A stretch of 7,027 nt of DNA from Flavobacteriales bacterium UBA6165 (GTDB lineage: Bacteria; Bacteroidota; Bacteroidia; Flavobacteriales_D; Crocinitomicaceae), in assembly GCA_002422285.1 (NCBI GenBank), contig DIUF01000094.1, forward strand, positions 1 through 7,027, given 5' to 3'. Numbering within the stretch: the stretch's first letter is position 1; every line of letters begins with the position of its first letter. The notes below the pieces were generated by a model. It saw only the letters and a program-made list of their open reading frames with translations. It had not been told where the DNA came from and did no database searches. The position numbers and the translations under genes were made by a program. This document shows positions 1 to 7,001 of the stretch, one piece after another.

Positions 1-957
1 GGCTTCGTCGATTACCTTGCCGGGATAACAATTGGGAACTGTTTCCATTTCGCCAAGCGGATAAGGATCATCTAATCCCGCCAAAACTTGATTGGCACCA
101 GCACGATTGATAAGCAAGCGGAATGTTTCTGGGTCATGCACCAGTGTATCAAAGAAAATATTCGGATGACCATTGGCATTTGCAGGACTTTCAGTGCCTT
201 CAAAAAGGTCAGGTCGGCCCATAAAGCCTTGCATTCTTCTGCCAAAATTGGCCTGACCGAGCATATTGGCGTGGGCAAAACAAGTTCTAATGTTTGGAAA
301 CTTTTTGTAGATGCCGAGCAAAGTGTATAGATGGTGCGTATCAGCTGTTTGGGCGCACATCCAAACCAAATGGAAGCGCCAATATTTGTCGGCTAAATTT
401 ACCATTTCATTGCCATCGTAGGGATGGATTTCAATCGCTAAATTGTAGTGATTCGCCAATTCATAAATTGGAAAAACGGATTCATCAGCGACTGAAGTCC
501 ATTTGCCATCATTCGCTACAAAGTGTGTTGGGAGGCAAAGCAGTTTGAGGTTGTTTTTGGTGACGTTTCTCTCAATTTCCAAAAGCGCTTGTTCTGTGAA
601 TCTGGGTTGAACTACAAAACCGCAAGTAAACTTATCTTCGTGTTTGTATTGAATTTCGGCATGATAATCATTTTGGAATTGCAGCACATCTTTTGTGTCA
701 TACTCATTGAGATTGTTGCAATAGAGTTGAGATAGTGTGAGTAATACAGCATGATCAAGCTTGTTTTTCTCCATCCAATCCAACTTTTCATTGAGGAAAA
801 AACTGGCGTCTGTAACTGGTCTCGACCAAGCCCCTTGGCGCATAAATTTTCTGTCTTGATCTACCCAAAACAGCTTTTTATCTTTCATGAATCTTGGAAT
901 TTCCTCTGGATAGGGGAGCAAATGACCATGACCGTTGATTTTTTTAATGGAGCTCAT
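1..957 (-). CDS. ACMSD-like amidohydrolase (amidohydrolase_2 family), C-terminus beyond the window
   Basis: The frame is open for 319 codons from an ATG at 957 to the left edge, so the C-terminus is missing. Family proteins are about 335 residues, so roughly 15-20 are lost. It reads as a metal-dependent TIM-barrel amidohydrolase very similar to 2-amino-3-carboxymuconate-6-semialdehyde decarboxylase, the enzyme that diverts the kynurenine/3-hydroxyanthranilate pathway away from quinolinate. Visible metal-site residues are H10 and H12 (GHGHLLP), H178 (IEIHPYDG), H229 (CFAHANM) and D296 (GLDDPYPLGE). The GRRMQGFMGRPDL stretch (239-251) and FFDTLVHDP match the ACMSD signature after the fourth His, and include the Arg (R248) expected to contact substrate. 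There is no signal peptide, so it should be cytosolic. It starts 6 bases after the wzc stop with no clear Shine-Dalgarno sequence, suggesting co-transcription. The fold and metal site are secure. The exact substrate is inferred, and a related decarboxylase or hydrolase activity is possible. Confidence 0.88.
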   Translation of the reverse strand, partial: MSSIKKINGHGHLLPYPEEIPRFMKDKKLFWVDQDRKFMRQGAWSRPVTDASFFLNEKLDWMEKNKLDHAVLLTLSQLYCNNLNEYDTKDVLQFQNDYHAEIQYKHEDKFTCGFVVQPRFTEQALLEIERNVTKNNLKLLCLPTHFVANDGKWTSVADESVFPIYELANHYNLAIEIHPYDGNEMVNLADKYWRFHLVWMCAQTADTHHLYTLLGIYKKFPNIRTCFAHANMLGQANFGRRMQGFMGRPDLFEGTESPANANGHPNIFFDTLVHDPETFRLLINRAGANQVLAGLDDPYPLGEMETVPNCYPGKVIDEA

Positions 958-963
958 GAGGGG

Positions 964-3330
964 TTATTTCTTTTTCCAGAAGAGCAATTTTTTATACCAA
1001 GGCCTTTTGGGCTCGTCTTCATAATATCCACCGTAGCCATAACCATAGCCATAACCATAACCACCGTTGCTTGCACGAGCACCATTCAACAAAATACTTA
1101 ATCCTTTAATTTTTTGACTTTCATAAAGGTCTCGAACACGATAGGCAAAAGTGTGTTTGGAGTATCCAGCCTTGAACACATAAATTGAACAATCCGCTTT
1201 TGAGAATAGGCTCATACCATCAGTAACAATGCCAATTGGCGGGTTGTCAATTACCACAACATCATAAAGCTCTTTAAGTCTTTCGAGTAAAGCAGTCATG
1301 TTGTCAGAAAGGATAAGTTCCGATGGATTAGGAGGGTTTGGTCCGGCCGGTATAAAATCTAAATTATCGATAGGGCTTTTCTGAATACATTCTTCGAGTT
1401 TATGTTGGTTCGACAAAATGGTGCTCATTCCTTTATCATTCGAACTATTGAGGCCCAAATGTATTTTAGGCTTTCTTAAATCCAAATCTAAGAGGATGGT
1501 TTTTTTTCCTGTCATGGCTTTAATCCCAGCGAAATTCAAACAAATAAAGGTCTTTCCTTCACCAGAAATAGAGGAGGAAATGGCGTATACTCTGGCGTCT
1601 GGATTGATAAAATTAAGGTTAGAGCGTATGCCCCTGAAAGCCTCTGCTATGGTAGATTTGGGTCTTTCGTGAACTACAAGTTGAGAGTAGGGATTGGGGT
1701 TTTTGATTAGAGGAATGTTGCCAAGAAAACTTACATTCGGAATTATTGTTTTAATATCTAATTCAGAATTCACCTCATCATGAGTGAGGTATTTTAAAGC
1801 AAGTAGGCCTATGCTGAAAAACAAGCCTAAAATTCCGGCGATTACATAGATGAGTTTACCCATTGGATAAACGGGCTTTGAAGTAATCACAGCCTCTTGA
1901 AGTATTACATTCTTCGAAGCATACCCAGCCGTCGAAATAGCGTAAGAAGATCGTTTATCCATCAGCAAGATGAAATACTTTTCATTTAGGTCCTTGATGC
2001 TTGCTAAACGTGAAAGCTCCATGGACTGCTCCGGCAGATTCAGGTAAGTCGAGGTTGACTCGTTAAGTTTTTTCTTTAAAATCAGCGTTTTTTGAGCCAG
2101 TCTTTCTTTGACCATTGAGATGGACTGTAGAATTCCTGCTACACGCTGTTGGATTTTTTGTTGATTATTTTTGTATTCGCTGCTTTCTGAGGTTACCGAA
2201 TAGGCTAAAGATTCCTTTTTTTCAAGAAGAGAAACGAGATCTGAAACTTGGGCATATAAGGTGCTTTGAAAGCTACTGCCCAGTAAATCGGGCAAAATCT
2301 TATAAATTTCTAATCTGTTCGGATTGGAATTTATTTTAGACTCGAGATGTTGAAGCAACTGAAGATCAACTTCTAAGCGAAACACCTCATCGTTCAGCTG
2401 GTTGATTTGTTCGTTGAGCCTGGTTGAAGACACCTCTAAGTCTGGCGTGTTGGTCCTGTACTGAAACTTTAAAATACTATCTTGTGAAAGTCTAAGTGAT
2501 TTGCTTACCGAATCTAATTGCGTATTTATGAAGTTCAACACATTTTGACTTGACTGATTTTCCAGTTCTCGGTCATATTCAAAGAATTGATTGACATGGT
2601 TTTTGACAATATCTCTGCTTAATGATGCGTTTCGACTTCTGAAAGAGACCTCTATGGTTTTCGCAGAAGGGCTCAATCCAATTACATTAAGGTCTTTTCT
2701 AAAGCGCTCTGCTAATTTTCTTGGGTTGTTAAAAGTAAAATAAACTTTATTGTTTTTTAGGTCCGCTTGAAGCTGTGTTTCATTGATTACGGTTATGTTG
2801 ATCTCAAAATCGCTATTTTTAGTGGTAGAATCTTGGTTTACGTTGATGCGGGTTTTATTCTTTGTTGCTGTTTCATATTCAAGGAAGTACGCATTATTTT
2901 CGTAAATTAAGAAAATAGGTTTATCACACAAAGAAGAGTCATGCAATACGTATGGAATAACACTATAATTCGATTGTAAGTATTTTTCTTCAGTTAGAAT
3001 AGAACCCTTAACAAAGTAGGACACATAGAAATTCATCGATTTGATGGTTCGTTCAAATAAAAATTGAGAACGAAGTAATTCTATAGTTTTGCTGAGATCT
3101 TTCTTTTCTGAGAAAGACTTGATATCCAGAATTTCTTGACCTTGGTCTTTATCTCCTAATTGGATAATAGATTGCGATTCGTAAACAGGCGGAGTATACC
3201 GGAGATATAAGAATGCGCCAATAAAAAACAAGGCTAAAATGAATGGAACGTAAAACCAACTTCTACGCAGCACCAAAACTAATACATTGGGCTTGAAATC
3301 TTTATTAACGATGAATCCTACTCTTTCCAA
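964..3330 (-). CDS. wzc: Wzc-type polysaccharide copolymerase with cytoplasmic BY-kinase domain
   Basis: This 788-residue inner-membrane protein controls polysaccharide chain length and autophosphorylates on tyrosine. In order it shows: a first membrane helix (about 26-45); a Wzz-type start; a large periplasmic region with coiled-coil stretches (about 255-425); a GNVR-like region (about 435-490) leading into KPVYPMG; a second membrane helix (about 492-514); and a cytoplasmic kinase. Kinase motifs are EAFRGIRSNL (E563, R566, R569; the EX2RX2R oligomerisation motif), a P-loop SISGEGKT with K593, Walker A' LLDLDLRKP (D615, D617), NPPNPSEL (665-672) and Walker B VVVIDNPP (D695). The C-terminus has a tyrosine cluster (Y758-Y770, largely Gly-Tyr repeats) and then a basic tail, the usual autophosphorylation site of this family. 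The start is TTG, since the next in-frame Met (residue 99) lies after the first membrane helix. It begins 5 bases after the wza stop, consistent with translational coupling. Sampled blocks are clearly more AT-rich than flanking genes. Confidence 0.95.
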   Translation of the reverse strand: MERVGFIVNKDFKPNVLVLVLRRSWFYVPFILALFFIGAFLYLRYTPPVYESQSIIQLGDKDQGQEILDIKSFSEKKDLSKTIELLRSQFLFERTIKSMNFYVSYFVKGSILTEEKYLQSNYSVIPYVLHDSSLCDKPIFLIYENNAYFLEYETATKNKTRINVNQDSTTKNSDFEINITVINETQLQADLKNNKVYFTFNNPRKLAERFRKDLNVIGLSPSAKTIEVSFRSRNASLSRDIVKNHVNQFFEYDRELENQSSQNVLNFINTQLDSVSKSLRLSQDSILKFQYRTNTPDLEVSSTRLNEQINQLNDEVFRLEVDLQLLQHLESKINSNPNRLEIYKILPDLLGSSFQSTLYAQVSDLVSLLEKKESLAYSVTSESSEYKNNQQKIQQRVAGILQSISMVKERLAQKTLILKKKLNESTSTYLNLPEQSMELSRLASIKDLNEKYFILLMDKRSSYAISTAGYASKNVILQEAVITSKPVYPMGKLIYVIAGILGLFFSIGLLALKYLTHDEVNSELDIKTIIPNVSFLGNIPLIKNPNPYSQLVVHERPKSTIAEAFRGIRSNLNFINPDARVYAISSSISGEGKTFICLNFAGIKAMTGKKTILLDLDLRKPKIHLGLNSSNDKGMSTILSNQHKLEECIQKSPIDNLDFIPAGPNPPNPSELILSDNMTALLERLKELYDVVVIDNPPIGIVTDGMSLFSKADCSIYVFKAGYSKHTFAYRVRDLYESQKIKGLSILLNGARASNGGYGYGYGYGYGGYYEDEPKRPWYKKLLFWKKK
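1033..1062 (-). repeat. Five tandem 6-base units encoding (Gly-Tyr)5 in the Wzc tail
   Basis: Five consecutive hexamers, GGT/GGC plus TAT/TAC on the coding strand, encode residues 757-766 of the kinase as alternating Gly and Tyr. On the plus strand the units read gtagcc, ataacc, atagcc, ataacc, ataacc. A unit change would keep the frame and add or remove one Gly-Tyr pair, so the repeat could vary in copy number. The units are nearly but not perfectly identical, which should reduce slippage. Confidence 0.85.
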
Positions 3331-3335
3331 AATGA

Positions 3336-4133
3336 TTAATTAAATCTTGTGAGTACTGTAATCACCACAATTGCACTTGAAATAAGTGAAACAACAGGAG
3401 CAACCTCTCTTAATACTTCCCGGGTATATTGTGTTACGGGCTCAACATAAATAATATCGTTGGCTTGTATAATCATGTCGGCGTGATATAGTCCGTCCAT
3501 AGTAGACAAATCAATTAAATACACCTCTCTTCCTTTTGGGGTTTGGCGCATTACACGAATTTTTTTGGCTTTTCCACGCTGATGGATACCTCCAGCTCTT
3601 GCAATCACCTCAAGTAGGGTTGTGTTGTAGTTCTCGATGTCAACCACCGTTGAATGACCAGCATCACCATTAAAAACAATTGCCCGCTGGTTTACAACCT
3701 CAAGAATTATAAATGGATCAACATAATTGGACCCGTATCTTTCTCTCAATAATTTTTGTGACTCGGCAATAGTTAAACCAGCAATATTGAATTCGCCGAT
3801 TACAGGGAACTCTACAATTCCAGTCTGTCGAACCAAATACTTCATAGTGTTGGACCTGGAGATAATTCGGTTCATGTTTTGCCCAGAACCAGCATCACTA
3901 ATAGTTGCTCCAGTTAAAATATCAAATATTCTCTCACCGTCGTTAGTGTAAACCAATAAACTCAATTGATCGTTGGGGGCAATGCGGTATTCGTATTGAG
4001 GTGTCATAGGGATCGAATCATAACCCTTGAAATCTCGTCCCTCTTTGAACATGATGCTCGAATTGACACCACAACTTGTTATAATAAAAAGTGAAAATGC
4101 GAATAACGCAATGGAGAACAATGTCTTATTCAT
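3336..4133 (-). CDS. wza: Wza-type outer-membrane polysaccharide export lipoprotein
   Basis: This 265-residue protein should form the outer-membrane exit pore for the polysaccharide, working with Wzc. The N-terminus is a lipoprotein signal with a hydrophobic core (about 4-18) and lipobox IITSC, giving a lipidated Cys21. A poly-export domain follows (about 47-147), recognisable from YRIAPNDQLSLLVY and the later GIVEFPVIGEFNIAGLTIAES segment. A single SLBB domain spans about 150-232 (TTLLEVIARAGGI, then QANDIIYVEP). A hydrophobic C-terminal helix (about 244-261, APVVSLISSAIVVITVL) ends the protein. E. coli Wza is about 379 residues with more ring domains and a C-terminal amphipathic helix; this is a shorter form of the type common in Bacteroidota. 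The ATG at 4133 follows GAGGTAG, a Shine-Dalgarno-like sequence that sits closer than usual. It lies 24 bases after the glycosyltransferase stop and 5 before wzc. Confidence 0.94.
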   Translation of the reverse strand: MNKTLFSIALFAFSLFIITSCGVNSSIMFKEGRDFKGYDSIPMTPQYEYRIAPNDQLSLLVYTNDGERIFDILTGATISDAGSGQNMNRIISRSNTMKYLVRQTGIVEFPVIGEFNIAGLTIAESQKLLRERYGSNYVDPFIILEVVNQRAIVFNGDAGHSTVVDIENYNTTLLEVIARAGGIHQRGKAKKIRVMRQTPKGREVYLIDLSTMDGLYHADMIIQANDIIYVEPVTQYTREVLREVAPVVSLISSAIVVITVLTRFN

Positions 4134-4157
4134 CTACCTCGATTAGTTTCAGCAAAG

Positions 4158-5330
4158 TTAAACTTTTTGAAGCAACCGCAAATAGTAGTCTTCAATATTT
4201 CGGACAAGTCTTGTATAGTGGTATTTTTCGCCCACATGTTTCCACCCGTTTTCTGACATGTTTTTTCTCAACAATTCATTTTCAATCAATTCCAAAAGTT
4301 TTTGCGAATAGGCCTCTAAATCATTGGGTGCAACCACAAAGCCTGTTTTGCCTTGTTCCACAATATCCAAAACGCCCCCCACATTTGTTGAAATTACTGG
4401 AACACCAGCGGCTTGAGCTTCGATGAGCGAAACGGGCGTGCCTTCGTTTTTTGAGGTCAAACAAATGATGTCCATGGCATGATTGAATGGCGCAATGTCT
4501 TCAATCCAAGAGGTGAATGTGATTAGTCCTTGAAATGTAGCGTTTATCTGATTCGCTTGATTTTCAATAGATTCTCTTTCACTGCCGTCTCCAACGATGA
4601 ATACTTTTATGTTTTTCTCCGTTTTTTTCGCCACTTCGCTGATTACGTCGAGGAAAAACCCGTGGTCTTTCACAGGCGCTAATCTGCCAATGATTGCAAT
4701 GGCGATTTCGTGGTCAGACAAATGCAATTCGGCACGCAATTTCGCTCGGTTTTCTGCTTTATTGGTGTTGAATTTAGTCAAATCCAAACCCAATGGAATC
4801 ACTTCAATTTTATCGGCCGGACAAATTTTATGTATTTCAGAAAGTTCCTTTTTCTGTTGTTCACTTATGGCAATGATTCCGTTTGATTTTTTGGCCAATG
4901 AGCGCTCAATTCGCTTGAAAATTTCTGTTTTAATTTTGCCAAAATAAGAATGAAAAACATGACCGTGAAAGGTGTGGATGATTATTGGAACGCCACATTT
5001 GTGTGCTGCTCTTCTCCCCAAAGCACCTGCTTTTGCTGCATGGGTATGCACAATATCTGGCTTGTATTCCTCAATGATTTGTTTGATTTTTTTATAAGCT
5101 TTGCGGTCAGATGAAAAATTGGGGTCGCGCTGCAATTCCTCCAAAACTATGGGGTCAACCTCATATTCACGCAACACATGGAGTGAATCACTTTCTCCAG
5201 CATCAGGAACGCCCCCGATGAGTTTTGTTTCGAATGACTCGCCCAAATATTTGGTTAACAATGTAACATGAAAAGTGGGTCCTCCAATGTTGAATCTGTT
5301 GATGATGCGTAGTACTTTTATCTTCTTCAT
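4158..5330 (-). CDS. Glycosyltransferase, GT-B fold, family 4 type
   Basis: This 390-residue cytosolic or membrane-associated enzyme should transfer a sugar from a nucleotide-sugar donor to a growing lipid-linked polysaccharide repeat unit. The N-terminal Rossmann half carries the glycine-containing acceptor loop NRFNIGGPTFHV (11-22) and PDIVHTHAAKAGALGR (91-106), then HTFHGH (119-124), typical of GT4 enzymes with EPS/teichuronic-type annotations. The C-terminal half has IIGRLAPVKD (213-222), VGDGSER (246-252) and the donor-binding E-x7-E motif in EGTPVSLIEA (E296 and E304), followed by GVPVISTNVGG. Length is normal and no signal peptide is present. The ATG at 5330 has no clear Shine-Dalgarno sequence. 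It is the first gene after the divergent promoter region and precedes wza, which supports a role in the same exopolysaccharide. The donor sugar and the linkage formed cannot be read from the sequence. Confidence 0.93.
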   Translation of the reverse strand: MKKIKVLRIINRFNIGGPTFHVTLLTKYLGESFETKLIGGVPDAGESDSLHVLREYEVDPIVLEELQRDPNFSSDRKAYKKIKQIIEEYKPDIVHTHAAKAGALGRRAAHKCGVPIIIHTFHGHVFHSYFGKIKTEIFKRIERSLAKKSNGIIAISEQQKKELSEIHKICPADKIEVIPLGLDLTKFNTNKAENRAKLRAELHLSDHEIAIAIIGRLAPVKDHGFFLDVISEVAKKTEKNIKVFIVGDGSERESIENQANQINATFQGLITFTSWIEDIAPFNHAMDIICLTSKNEGTPVSLIEAQAAGVPVISTNVGGVLDIVEQGKTGFVVAPNDLEAYSQKLLELIENELLRKNMSENGWKHVGEKYHYTRLVRNIEDYYLRLLQKV

Positions 5331-5345
5331 TACCCAAATTTGCTG

Positions 5346-5353
5346 CGAAAGTA
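5346..5353 (-). promoter_or_regulatory. Likely -7 promoter element for the glycosyltransferase-wza-wzc unit
   Basis: The minus strand reads TACTTTCG followed by CAG, a one-mismatch match to the Bacteroidota sigma-70 -7 element TAnnTTTG. It ends 15 bases before the ATG at 5330, so the leader would be only about 10 bases. I see no convincing -33 TTG at the expected distance. Inferred from motif and position only. Confidence 0.45.
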
Positions 5354-5416
5354 GTGGTTTTTCAAAGGATTGAACGGAAAATCATTGATGAAAGCCGCGT
5401 CTTTTGTTGGTATGGT

Positions 5417-5445
5417 TTTGGTAATCACCATTCTCATTACTTTTG
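5417..5445 (+). promoter_or_regulatory. Likely promoter for dacB, possibly giving a leaderless transcript
   Basis: TTTG at 5417-5420 and TACTTTTG at 5438-5445 are separated by 17 bases. Both elements and the spacing fit the Bacteroidota consensus (TTTG, 17-23 bases, TAnnTTTG). The -7 element ends only 4 bases before the ATG at 5450, so transcription would begin at or within a few bases of the start codon. No Shine-Dalgarno sequence precedes that ATG. Confidence 0.5.
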
Positions 5446-5449
5446 AGAC

Positions 5450-6919
5450 ATGAAAAACATATGGGTTTTATTTGCTCTTTTTTGGTCTGTGCATCATGCA
5501 TTTGCCGCCGATAGTGAGCTCCAGAAGACGGTAGATAATTTTGTAAGCAAACCAGATTTGAAACAAGCCAGCATCTCTTTCATGGTGGTGGATTTGGCGA
5601 ACAATCAAGTTTTAGCGCAACATGATGCCAAGCGACTTTTGTCTCCCGCAAGTACAACGAAATTGTGGTCAACTGCCGCAGCATTGGAATTGTTGGGTGC
5701 CGAATATCGCCCGAAGACACAGGTTTTATACACAGGAACTATTGTTGGCTCAACCCTAAATGGCAGCATTATAATGCGCGGCTTTGGCGATGTTTCCTTG
5801 GGCAGTTCGCACTTCACCTCCCGCGAAAAAATGCGCGACTTTTTGGATTCTTGGGCCGATAGCATCAAGGCAATGGGCATTCTCAATATTTCAGGCGGTG
5901 TGCTTGCTGATGCTTCTTCATTGGGTTATTTCGGTGGGCCCGATGGTTGGTCGTGGGGTGATATGGGCAACTATTATGGTGCTTTTCCCAGCGGATTGAC
6001 ACTGTTTGACAACATGATGGAACTGTTTTTTAGCACATCTTCAAAAGCAGGAGGAAGCACAACAATCACCAAAACCAATCCAGCGCTGCCAGGCTTTGTG
6101 ATTCAAAACCATGTGCTTGCTGATAATGTTACCTCCGACAATGCTTATGTTTATGGAGCGCCTTATTCGAATTATGCTTTTGTAACAGGCACTTTGCCTT
6201 TGAATAAGTCGGCATTTGTGGTGAAGTCAGCCATTCAGAATCCCGAGTTGGTTTTTGCTCTAGAGTTTCATGCCGCCTTGCTCCGAAAAGGGATTCAAGT
6301 GAATGCAAATCCCTTGGCCTTCAACACCATCGACCCAATTGAAAAAGATCGAGTAAACGCCGTGTTGAATGAAAAACAAACGTTGATTTTCACACATTTT
6401 GGCGCCACCCTTTTCCAAGTTGCTGAGTTCATCAATTTCAAAAGTGTAAATTTATTTGCCGAGCATTTGCCTTGTTGGATTGCATTAGAAAAAAAGGGGA
6501 TTGGCCATCACAAAGAAGGCATGAAAATCATCCAAGACTTTTGGGGCGCCAAATTTGATATTGCCGCATCACGCATCAATGACGGCAGCGGCTTGTCGCG
6601 CACCAACGCCATCAGTGCGCAGAATTTCGCTGACTTGTTGACCTACATGCACAAAAGCAAAAATCAAGAATTTGAACTCACTTTGCCCATTGCCGGTGAG
6701 TCAGGAACATTGAAGAATTTGTGCAAGGGTCAAGCCGGACAGGGCCGAATCATGGCCAAAAGCGGCACGATGTCGAAGGTGAAGTCGTATGCGGGCTATG
6801 TAAAAACCAAATCAGGAAAAAAACTGGCCTTTGCTATTATTGTAAACAACCACGCCAATAGTTCTTCAGCGCTCACCACTCAAATGGAGTCGGTGCTCAA
6901 CGCCATGGCTTCCTTATAA
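5450..6919 (+). CDS. dacB: D-alanyl-D-alanine carboxypeptidase/endopeptidase, PBP4 (DacB) type, peptidase S13
   Basis: This 489-residue periplasmic serine hydrolase trims the terminal D-Ala from peptidoglycan stem peptides and may cleave D-Ala-mDAP cross-links. The N-terminus is a Sec signal peptide (about 1-19, cleavage likely after HHAFA). Active-site motifs are in the expected order: SxxK in PASTTKLW (nucleophile S68, K71), SxN in KSVNLF (S332, N334), DGSGLSR (378-384), and a KTG-type box in MAKSGT (K437-S438-G439). The 260-residue span between SxxK and SxN fits the inserted domains that define class C PBP4 enzymes and separate them from DacA-type enzymes. Length is normal for the family. 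The ATG at 5450 is the only start that keeps the signal peptide complete. It is divergent from the exopolysaccharide genes and shares a 119-base intergenic region with them. Its GC content is visibly higher than that of wzc. Confidence 0.95.
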   Translation: MKNIWVLFALFWSVHHAFAADSELQKTVDNFVSKPDLKQASISFMVVDLANNQVLAQHDAKRLLSPASTTKLWSTAAALELLGAEYRPKTQVLYTGTIVGSTLNGSIIMRGFGDVSLGSSHFTSREKMRDFLDSWADSIKAMGILNISGGVLADASSLGYFGGPDGWSWGDMGNYYGAFPSGLTLFDNMMELFFSTSSKAGGSTTITKTNPALPGFVIQNHVLADNVTSDNAYVYGAPYSNYAFVTGTLPLNKSAFVVKSAIQNPELVFALEFHAALLRKGIQVNANPLAFNTIDPIEKDRVNAVLNEKQTLIFTHFGATLFQVAEFINFKSVNLFAEHLPCWIALEKKGIGHHKEGMKIIQDFWGAKFDIAASRINDGSGLSRTNAISAQNFADLLTYMHKSKNQEFELTLPIAGESGTLKNLCKGQAGQGRIMAKSGTMSKVKSYAGYVKTKSGKKLAFAIIVNNHANSSSALTTQMESVLNAMASL

Positions 6920-6977
6920 GTTTTCAGGAAATTTCTTTCTTTTTTCGTTGCATGGTAGGCCTAATAAAAAATAAGTT

Positions 6978-6985
6978 TATATTTG
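6978..6985 (+). promoter_or_regulatory. -7 promoter element for the tRNA gene
   Basis: TATATTTG, followed by CACCC, is an exact match to the Bacteroidota -7 consensus TAnnTTTG. It ends 16 bases before the mature tRNA 5' end, which would leave a leader of about 10 bases for RNase P to remove. No good -33 element is visible at 17-23 bases upstream; the nearest TTG (6948-6950) is 27 bases away. Confidence 0.6.
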
Positions 6986-7001
6986 CACCCTCAAAACAGG
7001 A

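Noticed and set aside
1..957. The amidohydrolase as a CpsB/YwqE-type PHP tyrosine phosphatase, often found next to BY-kinases
   Set aside because: The His and Asp motifs and the FAHANM...GRRMQGF..RPDL region match ACMSD-type amidohydrolases in order and spacing; PHP phosphatase motifs are absent.
88..1101. Plus-strand open frames of 70-116 codons across 88-1101
   Set aside because: They lie opposite the amidohydrolase and the end of wzc, have no recognisable domains, and are low-complexity or Cys/His-rich shadows of the coding strand.
4091..4947. Plus-strand open frames opposite the glycosyltransferase and the start of wza
   Set aside because: They are antisense to well-supported genes and show no family motif, promoter or ribosome binding site.
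5605..5999. Small open frames overlapping dacB on both strands
   Set aside because: The dacB frame carries all the catalytic motifs; the others are out-of-frame shadows.
6926..6945. Possible intrinsic terminator after dacB: AGGAAA and TTTCTT can pair around a TTTC loop, followed by four T
   Set aside because: The 6-pair stem has only one G-C and one G-U pair, so it is too weak to call.
6956..6963. Perfect palindrome TAGGCCTA before the tRNA promoter
   Set aside because: An 8-base palindrome is expected by chance at this length, and no second copy or known operator was recognised.
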